Shown here one piece after another: positions 21,111 to 31,257 of a stretch of DNA of 64,000 nt. Below the pieces are notes generated by a model. That model was given only the letters and a program-made list of their open reading frames with translations. It searched no databases and had not been told where the DNA came from. The stretch is from Gerris lacustris (taxonomy: Eukaryota > Arthropoda > Insecta > Hemiptera > Gerridae). The stretch spans positions 114,573,904 to 114,637,903 of the forward strand of contig OX578277.1 of assembly GCA_951217055.1 (NCBI GenBank). The letters run 5' to 3'. Numbering within the stretch: the stretch's first letter is position 1; each line of letters starts with the position of its first letter. The position numbers were made by a program, and so were the translations under genes.

Positions 21111-21652
21111 AAATCTGACCAAAAACCACTTGTGTGGTAAAAAAAAAAACTCCCCGCCAAGTCTGTGGTCCAAAAAAGTTGTGAAATCAACTTTCTGTCC
21201 CGCCAAGTGATGTTGGCACTTTCTCCTGGCCCAACACTGTCAACTTAGATATTTATCAGCTTCTTCTCCTTGGCGGTGTGAGGAAAGCCTTTTAACAGTG
21301 TTGTTGAAGGCTCTTCTCGATGCCACAATGATCATTGCTGTAAATCTTTCCCATTATCAAAAAGCAAATAAAATAGAAATAAGTAATATACAAATTAAGC
21401 TTTCAAGGAATGACCCCATGCAACTACTACTTTCTTTGCAGAGGATGCGTGGAATACAACCAGTTAACTTTGAGTAGTACTGCAGGCACACCGCCAAGGA
21501 GAAGAAGCTGATAAGTATCTAAGTTGACAGTGTTGGGCCAGGAGAAAGTGCTAACATCACTTGGCGGGACAGAAAGTTGATTTCACAACTTTTTTGGACC
21601 ACAGACTTGGCGGGGTGTCTTTTTACCACACAAGTGGTTTTTGGTCAGATTT
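21111..21652. mobile_element. Foldback element J
   Basis: Arms of about 165 bp, 21111-21280 and 21487-21652, are near-perfect inverted copies. They begin AAATCTGACCAAAAACCACT and contain CCGCCAAGTCTGTGGTCC and GGCCCAACACTGTCAAC. The 200-bp loop has no coding sequence. A GC-rich patch (about 21910-21975, with GCGGCCGC and GCGGCCCGGCC) lies beyond the element. Confidence 0.9.
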
Positions 21653-22024
21653 ACTAATATTATAATAGCTATTTACGTACCTAGAGCAGCAGTAAGGGCG
21701 TTATTACAAGCCGAGGTCGGTACTGCTCGTGGTGCGTACACTATTTTATCGTCCACCACATGTAAACTAATTACTAAACATGCAAACTATTTTGCCGTAA
21801 TCTTCAAAACAATAAATGCATATTATGGTTACATCAATACCAAAACAAACCGCAGTTATAAAAATATTGATTGTTACTAATTGAACAGCTGACGCTGAGA
21901 CCTACTAGCTCTTCCTGCACGCCGCGGCCCGGCCAGGAAGCGGCCGCTTTTCGGACTACTAGCGGCCCTGTAAAGATAAAGCATGCATTTTTACAGGCCC
22001 CAGGCCTGTTCCAAAAATGTTCCC

Positions 22025-22460
22025 TGATGCCTGAAGCGCATGATTAAGAGATAAAAATAGGCGCAGAAGGTTGAAACTTATATGGGACTAACAATGAATT
22101 ATGACCTACCTTACCAATTAGTTAAAATCAGGCGTGTAATTTTTAAGATATGTTGGTGCATAAAAATTGAGCGACAGACCGACAGACAGACACGAAACCA
22201 AAAATGTTCTGAAATAGATTTCTGTTTTGGAATTTTTGAAATCGGAGACCTAATAATTTTTCGTTCTTGAGAACGATCACATAGCTTACGTTACCTTCGG
22301 TAAGCTCGGAAGCAAAAATGTTGACCGATTTAGAATAAAAAGGAGGGAAAAATTAAACAAATTAGTCAATAATGGGCCAAAAAAGCAAAACAAATGTTAA
22401 GTACAGGATGCGAGGAAGCTATGTGCCACACTAATTAGCAGATTATTTTTAATTGGACTC
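22025..22460 (-). mobile_element. Foldback family T, copy 3 (one arm plus loop)
   Basis: The right arm, ending AATTTTTGAAATCGGAGACC and GGTAAGCTCGGAAGC, is followed by sequence that belongs to the loop in copy 1 (GATGCGAGGAAGCTATGTGC). The arm/loop order is therefore permuted relative to copy 1. 22461-23210 shows nothing clear apart from a G10 tract at 22721. Confidence 0.65.
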
Positions 22461-23214
22461 TTCTTTAATACAGGATATTATTAAAATAAATTGTGTGGAG
22501 AGATGTTTGAATTTATCTAACTAAATTGGATAGATTTCTTTATGTTAAAATGTGACCACAGTTTGTGACCCACATATATATTTAAAGAATGAGTGGTTAC
22601 TAGGTGAAGTTAACTGCTGTATATTGTGATAGAGGTTCCCCCTGAACCCGTGAGGGGGGGTTGTTTAATTAGTAAGCCGGACACAGTTCAATTTATCTTT
22701 TGGTTGGAGCATGAAATAGAGGGGGGGGGGGCGAAGGGCCAGGTGTTAGTCTAAATCCAATACCAATTAACCCTAGTAAAGGAGGAGGTCAAACCCAGAC
22801 GTATATATTATTTAGAATTTGGCTTAAAATAGAACCCTGAAGAATTCCACATTCGGTCGAGACCCTTTTGACTGAGATAGGTTCTTCTAACTTTATTTTC
22901 ACCTTTCTATATCAAATTAATTTTATTTATATTACCGAGGTTTGTAAAACATTTTATAATAATCTATTTTATCTTTAACCAGTGCTAGATTTAGTCAAAC
23001 AAATATTAAACAGATAAAATAAATAATGTTTCATATTTACAGATTCCTTTTCTCTTCTATAATGTGTGGAAATGCCTCTAAATTTTTTATTTGATTCTGA
23101 ACAGAAACCTCTTTACCGTTGGTTAAATAGTGGGCATGCATGTAGTGAATAAGGGGTCTATGGAAATTTAAAAGGGGTCTATAGTATCCAGGGGTCTATT
23201 GGGGGTCGTTGATA

Positions 23215-24334
23215 AAATTAAAAGGTTTCAATATTAAAATATTGATTATTTCAAGAATCTAAACGAAAAATTAGCGTATCGTTCTAAAGCGGAAATTATA
23301 TCATTTCTTAAGCCGTCAATTTCTGTAAATAGTGATGGGTTAGAAGCCTCTTACAATATTTATTTGTTAATTGCAAAACCTGATATCCACATACCACTGG
23401 TGAAAAAATTATATCGCTCATGTCGACGAGCGAGGAAATAAAAAATTACAATATTTATTTGTTAATTGCAAAAGCTGATATCCACATACCACTGGTGAAA
23501 AAATAATATCGCTCATGTCGATGAGCGAGGAAATAAAAAATTACAATATTTATTTGTTAATTGCAAAAGCTGATATCCACATACCACTGGTAAAAAAATA
23601 ATATCGCTTATGTCGATGAGCAAGGAAATAAAAAAATACAATATTTATTTGTTAATTGCAAAAGCTGATATCCACATACCACTGGTGAAAAAATAATATC
23701 GCTCATGTCGATGAGCGAGGAAATAAAAACTGTCATGAAAATGAACCCTGAACCAGTTTTATAAAGTATTCCGCACAGAAATTCCTGCATAGAACGTCCT
23801 ATGGATGAAATGTCAGAAGATATTAATAAATCCTTAATTCGTGAATTTCAAAACAGTTAATTTTCTGTGTAGCTGGATGAATCCACATTTTGTAGAAATA
23901 TAGTATTTTGATGTTTTATGTTCGATATTATAGCTCCAGATTAAGAGAAACGACGAAGAATTTCTTTCAGCAAACTGTTACAAATGTACACTACAGGTGA
24001 ACATATATATTTGTTTGGAAAGTTTTGGAAAATTTACACTGCACACAAAACAATTAAAAGAAGATATGTTATGTTAGCTGTTGTGACTATACGATGATTG
24101 GTAATTACAGGCCAAATATTTAAAAAAATAAATATCAATATATCACACAGTGACCAGTTAAAGTTCTTAGCCCAAATTATTATCTTAAAGATTTTTAAGT
24201 GCAATTATTAGTACGTATAACGTTTTATGCTGTACAGTACATATATTTATGTCAATAGAAAAATGCAAGGGGGTCTATGAAGAAATTTTTTTTTTTAAAA
24301 GGGGTCGATCAAGGAAAAAGGTTGGGAACCCCTG
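23215..24334 (+). pseudogene. hAT (ZBED5/Charlie-like) transposase relic
   Basis: Reading across frames gives LNEKLAYRSKAEIISFLKPS, then EASYNIYLLIAK (tandemly repeated), then MDEMSEDINKSLIREFQNS and FSVxLDEST at 23800-23890. These match the order EASYxxxxxIAK / RRxxDMSEDIxxQL / LQLDESTD of hAT transposases related to vertebrate ZBED5 (from memory). The LDES Asp is part of the hAT catalytic core. The N-terminal BED finger is missing. The right end AAGGTTGGGAACCCCTG (to 24334) is the complement of a typical Charlie-type CAGGGGTTCCCAACC terminus; no left TIR was found. Confidence 0.7.
23351..23730 (+). repeat. 95-bp tandem repeat, four units, within hAT coding sequence
   Basis: TTACAATATTTATTTGTTAA starts at 23351, 23446, 23541 and (as ATACAATA) 23636, exactly 95 bp apart. 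Each unit encodes NIYLLIAK followed by SLMSxSEEIK. Since 95 is not a multiple of 3, the duplication breaks the frame, which fits amplification after the gene had died. Confidence 0.95.
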
Positions 24335-24495
24335 GTGTACACTGTTCAGGTGTAATTTGTACTGCCTCGAAGTAATTAACTAACTTAGTAGTAAGTAACT
24401 CGAAGTGATCGTTCCAAAGAACGACATTTTTTTAGGTCTCTGATTTCAAACATTCCAAGGCAGAAATCCGTTTCGGACGTCAGGGAACATTTTTA

Positions 24496-25173
24496 GGGTC
24501 CGTAGGCAAAACCAAGGACCCTTATATTTTCCTGCGTGTGTCTGTCCGTCCGTCCTCTCGCCAGCTCTCACGGCTACACCTTTCGTCCGATCACTTTGAA
24601 ATTTGGCATGTATGTGTCTTGTACCTACCCACATATTTTAAAAATATAGCGACTTAAAAAAAATATTTTTCAAAAAAATTAGGGTAAAAAAACTTAAGGG
24701 TTAAAATTTTTTTATTTTTTTTTTTCGACACCGTGAGGGGTATCATATGAAAGGGTACGTCGAGCTGATTACAAAAATATATAATTCTTTGGTTATAACT
24801 TTGATAGGGCGAGCGTAGGCAAGTTTGAAGTGGGTGTGAAAAGTGTCCCCCCCTTCTATCTCGCTTATGTGAAGTGCAAAAAATCTGAAAAAATTCCTGA
24901 ACATTCTTCGATCAAAAGTAAAGATACCACTTTTTGGAAATTTCGAAAAAAATATTATTTTATTTTTTATTGACAAAACACTTTTTTTTATAGTTATGGT
25001 CTTTTCGATGTATTTATATGGTTGTAGTCCGGTTCAGTGGCAAAAAAAAACTTTATCAGAGTGTGTTTTGAGAATATCTGACCCTTAGAATGGTTCAAAT
25101 TTAGCTTTTTAGCATTTTAAAAAAATACTGTTTATACACTTTACAGTTAAACACTATATAGTGTGGCCTACGG
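24496..25173. mobile_element. Inserted element with GGTCCGTAGGC ends
   Basis: An 11-bp inverted pair, GGTCCGTAGGC at the left and GCCTACGGACC at the right, brackets sequence unlike the host repeat. It includes a CTGTCCGTCCGTCC run followed by TTTGAAATTTGGCATGTATG. The hairpin GTGTGCTGACTAGCACAC follows at 25184. The transposon type is not recognised. The minus-strand frame at 24743-24976 has no recognisable domain. Confidence 0.5.
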
Positions 25174-25559
25174 ACCCTCGCTGTGTGCTGACTAGCACAC
25201 ACTTGACCTGTTTATTTGTTACGTGTCTATCTGTCGCTCTGTCAATAAATTTTAGTGAATCAACATAATATTAAAAAACTACGCGTCCGATTAAAATTAA
25301 ATTTGAATGGTAGGTCACAATTAGCCCATTTTTGGTTCCATATAAGTTTCAACTTTCTGCGCCCATTTGTTTCTCTTCCACATGCGCACAAACATACATT
25401 TATTTACATCTATATCTTACAAAGTACTCATCTGATTTTTATTAAATTTGCATGGTTTGTTGAAATTATTTTGCAGATGGCCTCAGTTCAATTTGAACCG
25501 TCTGTGCTCTTTAACTTTTGCGAAATTGATACTTTAATTAATTTATAAAGTCAAAACAA

Positions 25560-26212
25560 TTTTAATATATAAAAAAAAATCGGTCCGAGACAACTCAGAC
25601 AAACTTTCTCATATACGAGTTTATAATTACTTAGCCCAGTGTTTCCATTTATTAGTTTTCAAATGTACATTTAAATATTATTGAGCTTTTCATCAAAATT
25701 TATTATAAAAATAACTTCTCCCGGGCGGGGAATCAAACCCGGGCTCTCTCCGTCCGCGTTTTAAGCTAATTTCTCAGGAACTAGATTTTTCCCGGGAAAA
25801 CGGCTTATATCGTTGGATTCGTATTCAAATGGACTACATTTCAGAATTTTTTAATCAAAATCATCGGAACAGTTTTCGAGAAATAATTATTTTTCATGTT
25901 TTTTCAGAGTTTTTGGGGGGTAGCGCCCCCTAATTTAGAGCTAAAATTCATTCCTCGATTTCGCCTCGGGGTATGATTTTTCTGAATATGTATGCCTAAT
26001 TTCGTCAAAATCGGCCCATTAGTTTAGGCTCCAGGCGTCTGCACAGACAAACGACAGACGACAGACGTCAGACGTCAGACGACGGACAGACATTTTTTAA
26101 AAACCACTTTTTTGGACTCAGGGGACTTCAAAACGTGTAAATCCATCAACATCTCAAAATCGAATTTTTGCGCCATCACAATACTTTCTCTTTATATGAG
26201 AAAGTAAAAATG
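25560..26212 (-). mobile_element. Repeat X with tRNA-like B box
   Basis: The minus strand starts with hairpin TACTTTCTCATATAAAGAGA (26212), then GATGGCGCAAAAATTCG, a CGTCTGACG-rich GTC run (26040-26090), and ends near a tRNA-like GGGTTTGATTCCCCGCCC (25744-25727). The terminal 80 bp recur at 4285-4370. A CCTCGATTTCGCCTCGG hairpin is at 25954. Type uncertain; the Pol III-like box might be a separate SINE. Confidence 0.45.
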
Positions 26213-26407
26213 GGGAAGCAATTAAATAAATTAATCAAAAATGGCTTGTAAAAGCATAGAATCAATAAAGATGCGAGAAAGCTATGTGCCATACTAATTA
26301 ACAGTCTATTTTCATATTTGGGCATAGACTCTATTTAATTTTAGAGTTATAATGACCGTATATTTTAATAAACTTAATGATATAATTATTTTGTTTTTTG
26401 TTTGAAG

Positions 26408-26745
26408 GAGCGACAGAGTTGCTGCAGATAATGGAGACGGGTCGAGGTGGCGGTTCTGTAGCGGGCGGAGGCAGCGGGGCCTGTGAGAGTGTCCTGGACG
26501 GAGGCGGCAGCACTCTTCCGAGGCCTCCACCACCTCCGAGGGTACCTAAGCCAGGTGCTCCCGAGGCGCAACCACTTCTTCCTTCAGGTCACACAGGTAC
26601 CCTCGGCAGGAAACAAGATGGAGGTCTCAGAGTGTGACACGAGGAGTCAGGTCAGATACATGATCTGGCTCAGAACTTAGATAGGATATGTAACCAGCTC
26701 AACAGGACCAAACCACCGCCTGACACTGACCTCTACCACGTGTAA
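26408..26745 (+). CDS. Candidate host gene, last two exons (product unknown)
   Basis: This GC-rich, CpG-containing island in AT-rich sequence is the best candidate for a host gene. Exon A (26408-26587) follows a T-rich tract ending GAAG and encodes LLQIMETGRGGGSVAGGGSG, a Pro-rich stretch (PRPPPPPRVPKPGAPEAQ) and LLPS. In the same frame a TGA occurs at 26635. However, 26588-26650 is a 63-bp GT...AG segment, and removing it joins LLPSG directly to QIHDLAQNLDRICNQLNR, then TKPPPDTDLYHV and TAA at 26743. The encoded end is about 90 residues: Gly/Ser-rich, Pro-rich, then a probable amphipathic helix. Upstream exons are not identified. I do not recognise the protein; a weak acceptor at exon A and lack of homology are the main doubts. 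Confidence 0.45.
26588..26650 (+). other. Predicted 63-bp intron
   Basis: Donor TTCAG|GTCACA and acceptor GAGTCAG|GTCAGA. The length is divisible by three, and the only in-frame stop between the two coding parts (TGA 26635-26637) lies inside it. Retention would end the protein with GLRV. Confidence 0.4.
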
Positions 26746-27245
26746 ACTTCCCCTTCAAATAACCCTTAACCCTTATAAACAACACGCCAATGCTTTCCTT
26801 CATTTACACGAAGAAAAGAAAACTTGTAAACAGGGCACGGCTAGTGGGGCGCACTTCTCAGTTCTCTATGACGTCACTCAACCACGTGTTTCATTATCCC
26901 ACAGTGCTAATACAGTCCATCCCAAATAATTACATTAAAATATGAAATTATATCTTATTAGTCCAGGAGATAGCTTGAAAAAAAGTGTGTGTATAAGAAT
27001 ATTTTGGTGCCTTTTGGCACTTCTTTAGATTTTTACTGCCCTTATAAAAAAATAGAGGGGAGTAACATTCTAAAGAAGGTGTAGGGAATGTTCTTCTTTA
27101 GACTGTTACTCCCCTTATCAAAACAGAAGTATGATATTCCTTTGTCCAAAAGTACATTGGACTAAACATCCCTTTTTCTTTATAGTTATTGAGTCAAAGT
27201 CATTTATATTCTAAAACAACATAGGGGAGTAACAATCTAAAGATG
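26746..27245. other. Possible 3' UTR and a GGGGAGTAACA hairpin
   Basis: The sequence after the predicted stop has no convincing ORF. 27055-27117 is an imperfect palindrome with AGGGGAGTAACATTCTAAAG and its complement, and the motif recurs at 27222. Confidence 0.5.
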
Positions 27246-27690
27246 TACCTGCCTTTTAAGGATATGTAGTCGACTAAGTCCGTCTGCTTGACATAACTTG
27301 GCAATAGGTATTTGAGTAAAACAAATCGGTGAAGAGCAGCCATTTCCCACCCATTCTAGTGGACAATGAGATGTAATACAAAATTAGTTAGTAGACCCAA
27401 CATTAAGTTGATGTTAGTTGATAATACTATTTCCCGTTTATTACTTAATAGGGTAGTAATTCAAATATTACTCCAAATCAATATGGTGACCTATCAAGTG
27501 AAAAAATAATATCAACTTGAATTTTGGTCGACTAACTCATTTTGAACTCAGGATCATGGAAATCATATTGTCTACAAAAATGGGCGAGACATGGCTGCTC
27601 TCCACGGGTTTGTTCATTTTTTCAAATGCCCATTGCCAAGCTATGTCCCTCAGACGAACTTAGCTGACCAGTAACTCTTAAAAGGCATCA
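27246..27690. mobile_element. Foldback element L
   Basis: 27250-27360 (CTGCCTTTTAAGGATATG, AAGTCCGTCTG, TTGGCAATAGGTATTTGA, GAGCAGCCAT) is inverted at 27575-27690. The loop holds AAGTTGATGTTAG and a complementary ATATCAACTTGA. Arms are about 80% alike. No coding sequence. Confidence 0.7.
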
Positions 27691-27967
27691 AAGGATTATC
27701 TTGTACACAATATTCTAGCTTGATGTTAGCCACACACTTTTTTCCATGCTAACTCCTGAACTAAAAGTTGAATAAATTGATGGAATAAGATAAATAATTG
27801 CGACTTAAATTCTGCGGCAGATAAGTTCGACTATTAACATTAAAATATTATTTGTTTTCTTTAGTTGTACAAACTCCCACGTCTTCGGTACTTAATGCCT
27901 CTCCCTGACTTGTCGGTACGGTATTGGTGTGGTATCGGTAAGCTAGTATGCCGATGCGGTAAGATTC

Positions 27968-28550
27968 TTTATCTACGATTGATACGAAATATAAACATTA
28001 TATCTCTGTTTAGATGCGTAGAAAGTGGTTATTTACGTACTCGTATTCATTGCGCATGCGCGTCTCATAGTTCTGAAGAATTCCTCTTCTTTACCACGCT
28101 AGCGCGGTAAAGAAGAGGAATTCTTCAGCTTTACGCACGATTAGCGAGTTTGTTTACATTTAACAAAACTAATTTACAATTCTTTTATTAAAGTAAGTGT
28201 TTATATCGAGTTTTTAGTGAAAATCAATGAATGAATCAAGTGGCTTTGACGAAAATGTAGAGAATAATACTCCTCCAGAAATAATTAATTCGGCAAAAAA
28301 TACAACTCAAGATTAATGCCATCTTTATCAAGAGAAGAGATACGAACTCACATACGTTTATTTTTTTCTGTATTTATTATTTATATCTAACAATCGTAGA
28401 TAAAGTACGGTACGCAACTCGTGCGAAAACGGCATTTTGCATTGCTCGTGTGGTTTTACTACCCTCGCTGTCGCTCGGGTGCAAACTCCACGCTCGCATG
28501 CAAAATGCTACTTTCCGCACTCGACGCGTAATGTACTATTACCGAGCGCC
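27968..28550 (+). mobile_element. Family A element, copy 2
   Basis: Runs from TTATCTACGATTGATACG to GTAATGTACTATT. TGCGCATGCGCG is at 28051-28062, and a perfect 23-bp-arm hairpin lies at about 28074-28129 (CTGAAGAATTCCTCTTCTTT... and complement). The ORF starts at ATG 28227 and reads NNTPPEIINSAKNTTQD before a stop caused by a 2-bp deletion relative to copy 4. Confidence 0.8.
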
Positions 28551-28551
28551 G

Positions 28552-28633
28552 ATATCTTACCGATTCGGTACAGATTCTTTACCGCCCGGTAAGGAATCTG
28601 TATCGAATCGGTAAGATACAGGCGCTCGGTAAA
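28552..28633. repeat. Inner palindrome of element U
   Basis: ACCGAGCGCCGATATCTTAC pairs with GTAAGATACAGGCGCTCGGT. The centre TTTACCGCCCGGTAA is itself palindromic. Confidence 0.9.
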
Positions 28634-28699
28634 TAATCTTACCGCATCGGCAAACTAGCTTACCGATACCGCACCGACAAGTCAGGGAGCGGCCTAACT

Positions 28700-29384
28700 G
28701 TGAAACACAATTAAAACCTGAAATTTGAACCATTAAAACTTTCAACCAAATCAAGTCGTTACGAAAAAAGAAATTTGTCTTAACAAGAATGTAGATGTAC
28801 GAGTATATTCTGATTTTCTAGTTCTACCTCCACCATTTTTGATTAATAACCATTTTGTTTTCTCATTTTCGACCTAGTTCTCTTACAATGAGTATTTCAC
28901 ATGCGGGATTTTGGTTGTTTTTTGTTTTTCCCCTGAGAAACATATAATGAGAGCTAGGATATAGGAGTCTCTTCTCCTACTTAACCTCTACTATTGTTTA
29001 CTTTTCATTTTGAGGAATAAACAAAGAAACATGAGCTTTGCTATTGTCATGGTATAAAATAATGCCCTCCTTGTTAGGCTAGAACTAGCGAGATTTTCGT
29101 ACAAGTTTTCTGGTAATCACAAATAATTATCTGAGAACAATTACATATACGAGATTTCTAGAGATTCTATTTCGTTTTCATCAATTATACAATTTGCCAA
29201 GAATAATAATTCTTGGCTGAGCCTGCCTAAATTGTACAACGACAAAAAAATGAAAACTAACTTTGGTATCAAATACTATGATGTGATTGAGTAAAAGAAT
29301 TGTGGAATGCAATTCTGCAACAGATAAGCTCTTTTACAATGTGTATACCAAATATTAACATTAAAATAAGAAATAATATCTTCT
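28700..29384. other. No recognisable feature
   Basis: AT-rich sequence without a supported gene or repeat; short inverted stretches such as AAGAATAATAATTCTTGG (29199) only. Confidence 0.6.
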
Positions 29385-29650
29385 TTTTTTTCCGGAGGGC
29401 TTTTACACCCGAAGACTCAGGCCACTTAGGTGGGTCCATCGAACAAACCCGGGTTAGGGACAGAAATCTTCACTCTTTTGTGAAGATGTGGTGGTTAACC
29501 ATGACTCCCCTCCTGGTTGTATTACTACCAGGAGTGTCATCATCATGGTTTCCAGGCCGAAACCTGGTGGCGCCACTCTTTCGAGGAGCTTCCCATTTAT
29601 TTAAACAATGCTGGGTTGACATTGAGCGGGTAGTTGAGCTTGGAAAATAG
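29385..29650 (-). mobile_element. Truncated SINE related to 2408-2795
   Basis: GGGCTTTTACACCCGAAGAC, CAGGCCACTTAGGTGGGTCC and CCATTTATTTAAACAATGCT match the body of the SINE at 2408. The tRNA/5S-like head is missing, as for a 5'-truncated copy on the minus strand. An inserted CCTCCTGGTTG...ACCAGGAG hairpin (29511-29538) is specific to this copy. Confidence 0.75.
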
Positions 29651-29799
29651 GTCTAATTTTTATTTTTTTCAGAAATATCTAGAAAATGTCATTATATGCA
29701 CAAAAATTCATCATCGCATTCGTACAAAAACATTTTAAAAAGAAGAGTTGAATTGCAAGAAAGAAGAATTATAGGCGAGTGGAATCAAAACAAAAACAA

Positions 29800-30475
29800 T
29801 GGAGCGGAAGGTTACGTTTCTGTTCACCCAAACACAAACCCAAACTACTAGTCTCTGCTGCCGATCGCTGACTGCTCTGACTGGTACCAAACCAATCCGT
29901 GATTCAATCAGAGCCTGGTTGGAACAGCCGACTAAAAGTCAGAGTCAGTCAAAGTTTGAGTTTGGGATTCGTTGGAACGCTCTGTTCCTAATGCGCATGC
30001 GTCGGACAGTTTCAAACTAGTTTGAAGTGTGGTTGGAACAAACCTTATGTATCGTCCGCTGGATCGTCACCGGCATGCGCAATGGATAAAAGCTGTTCCA
30101 ACCCGACTTGTGACAGTGTTACGTACCGTCCTCCAAACTGTTCCAACCACCGTAGGAATCGTTTGCGAACCGTTTACTGTTCGGTCCAAACGATCCTCTG
30201 ACAATACCAAGTACTGGTTTGTATGACATGCGCATTTATGTTAATTGTCACACATGCGACAACAGAAAGGTTCCCTTACTGTTAGGTTTCCTTGAATGTT
30301 TTTAATATGGTGTGTATTATAGTCCTGAACCCTTTCCAACCGGACATGATTTAATTAAAGTACAATGTTAGCGCATGCGTATGAAACCTGTTCTAAACGA
30401 TTCTCGAACGATCCGTAGGACGATACAAAGGACGAAACAAATAGGGGGGTTGGAACAAACCTACTGTCTTAATTT
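29800..30475. repeat. Family M repeat, copy 1
   Basis: The part from GACATGCGCATTTATGTTAA (30227) to AAATAGGGGGGTTGGAACAA (30440-30459) matches 34335-34555. The preceding 400 bp contains repeated TTGGAACA/TGTTCCAA motifs in both orientations (29929, 29971, 30041, 30088, 30136) and several GCATGCGC sites. No ORF with a recognisable domain. Confidence 0.55.
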
Positions 30476-30479
30476 AATA

Positions 30480-31257
30480 CTCTTCGGTTATTGGAGGTTT
30501 TAAAAGATTATAGTTTGAGGTATCTTGATAGAGAAGGTTATGTTAGCTGGCTTACTTGTATGAGATAACAGTTAGGGAAAGGATTTTCTTATAAATCTTC
30601 AAGAACATTACACATTATGATAAGATATGAGATTAATTACGACTGAAATTCTACCGTAGATGAGTTCTTTTACAATGTGCAACCCCATTACAACATTCAA
30701 ATATCAATTTATATCTTTGAGATTCTGTGAGTCCCCGTGTTTCATTTGCAGGGATCATAATAATATTGATCTCCTCATGAGCAACTTCTTTGAAAAATGT
30801 CACAGCAATCTTTAACTTATAAAAGCACAAAACTTTGTACCTGGGATCTTGCTAACGCCTAAATAAAACCGAGCCAACGATATGTCCACGTGTAGGGGAC
30901 GGTGAGAGAAGAAAAATGAGCCCAATATCAAGGGAATTGATAAGGTTTTAGCCTTGTACGGGTACAACTAAAGAAGTACAGATGCAGAAAAAAGTTAACC
31001 TATAAGGTAAACAAAAACACGGGACGGTACGAAAAAAGCTAAAAACTACGAACATTTTTGTGCCGAAAGGTTACAATCTATTCTCCTTGGTTTTAATTGA
31101 ACCTCGTAAACAAGAGAAGGTTATAACTTGTGAAGAAATGCGTTACTGTATAGTATCTTACAAGTTATGTTATACAAGTACTGTTTAGTATTTTTTCTTT
31201 ATGATAAATTCTTTATAAATTAGATATTCAAGGGCCAAGGTCAACAAATTCGGTTTT
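30480..31257. other. No recognisable feature
   Basis: AT-rich sequence with short inverted stretches only. Confidence 0.6.

Larger units (their letters stand above)
24406..26350 (+). mobile_element. Foldback family T, copy 4, carrying two insertions
   Basis: The arm begins GATCGTTCCAAAGAACGA (24408) and AGGTCTCTGATTTCAAACAT. It resumes at about 25203 (GTGTCTATCTGTCGCTC) through 25555, and its loop end appears at 26215-26350 (GATGCGAGAAAGCTATGTGC). Two foreign repeats occupy 24496-25173 and 25560-26212. Confidence 0.6.
27897..28693. mobile_element. Palindromic element U, interrupted by family A
   Basis: The left arm (27897-27967, GCCTCTCCCTGACTTGTCGG) and right arm (28634-28693) are inverted copies. 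Between them, 28552-28633 is itself a palindrome. Without the family A insertion, U is only about 210 bp and almost entirely one hairpin composed of nested TTACCG/CGGTAA modules. No coding sequence. Confidence 0.8.

Noticed and set aside
25182..25210. Helitron 3' end (GTGTGCTGACTAGCACAC hairpin)
   Set aside because: A hairpin is present, but no clear CTRR terminus at the proper distance and no A|T target context could be shown.
29300..29650. 116-codon plus-strand ORF
   Set aside because: It reads the antisense of a truncated SINE; coding is not expected.
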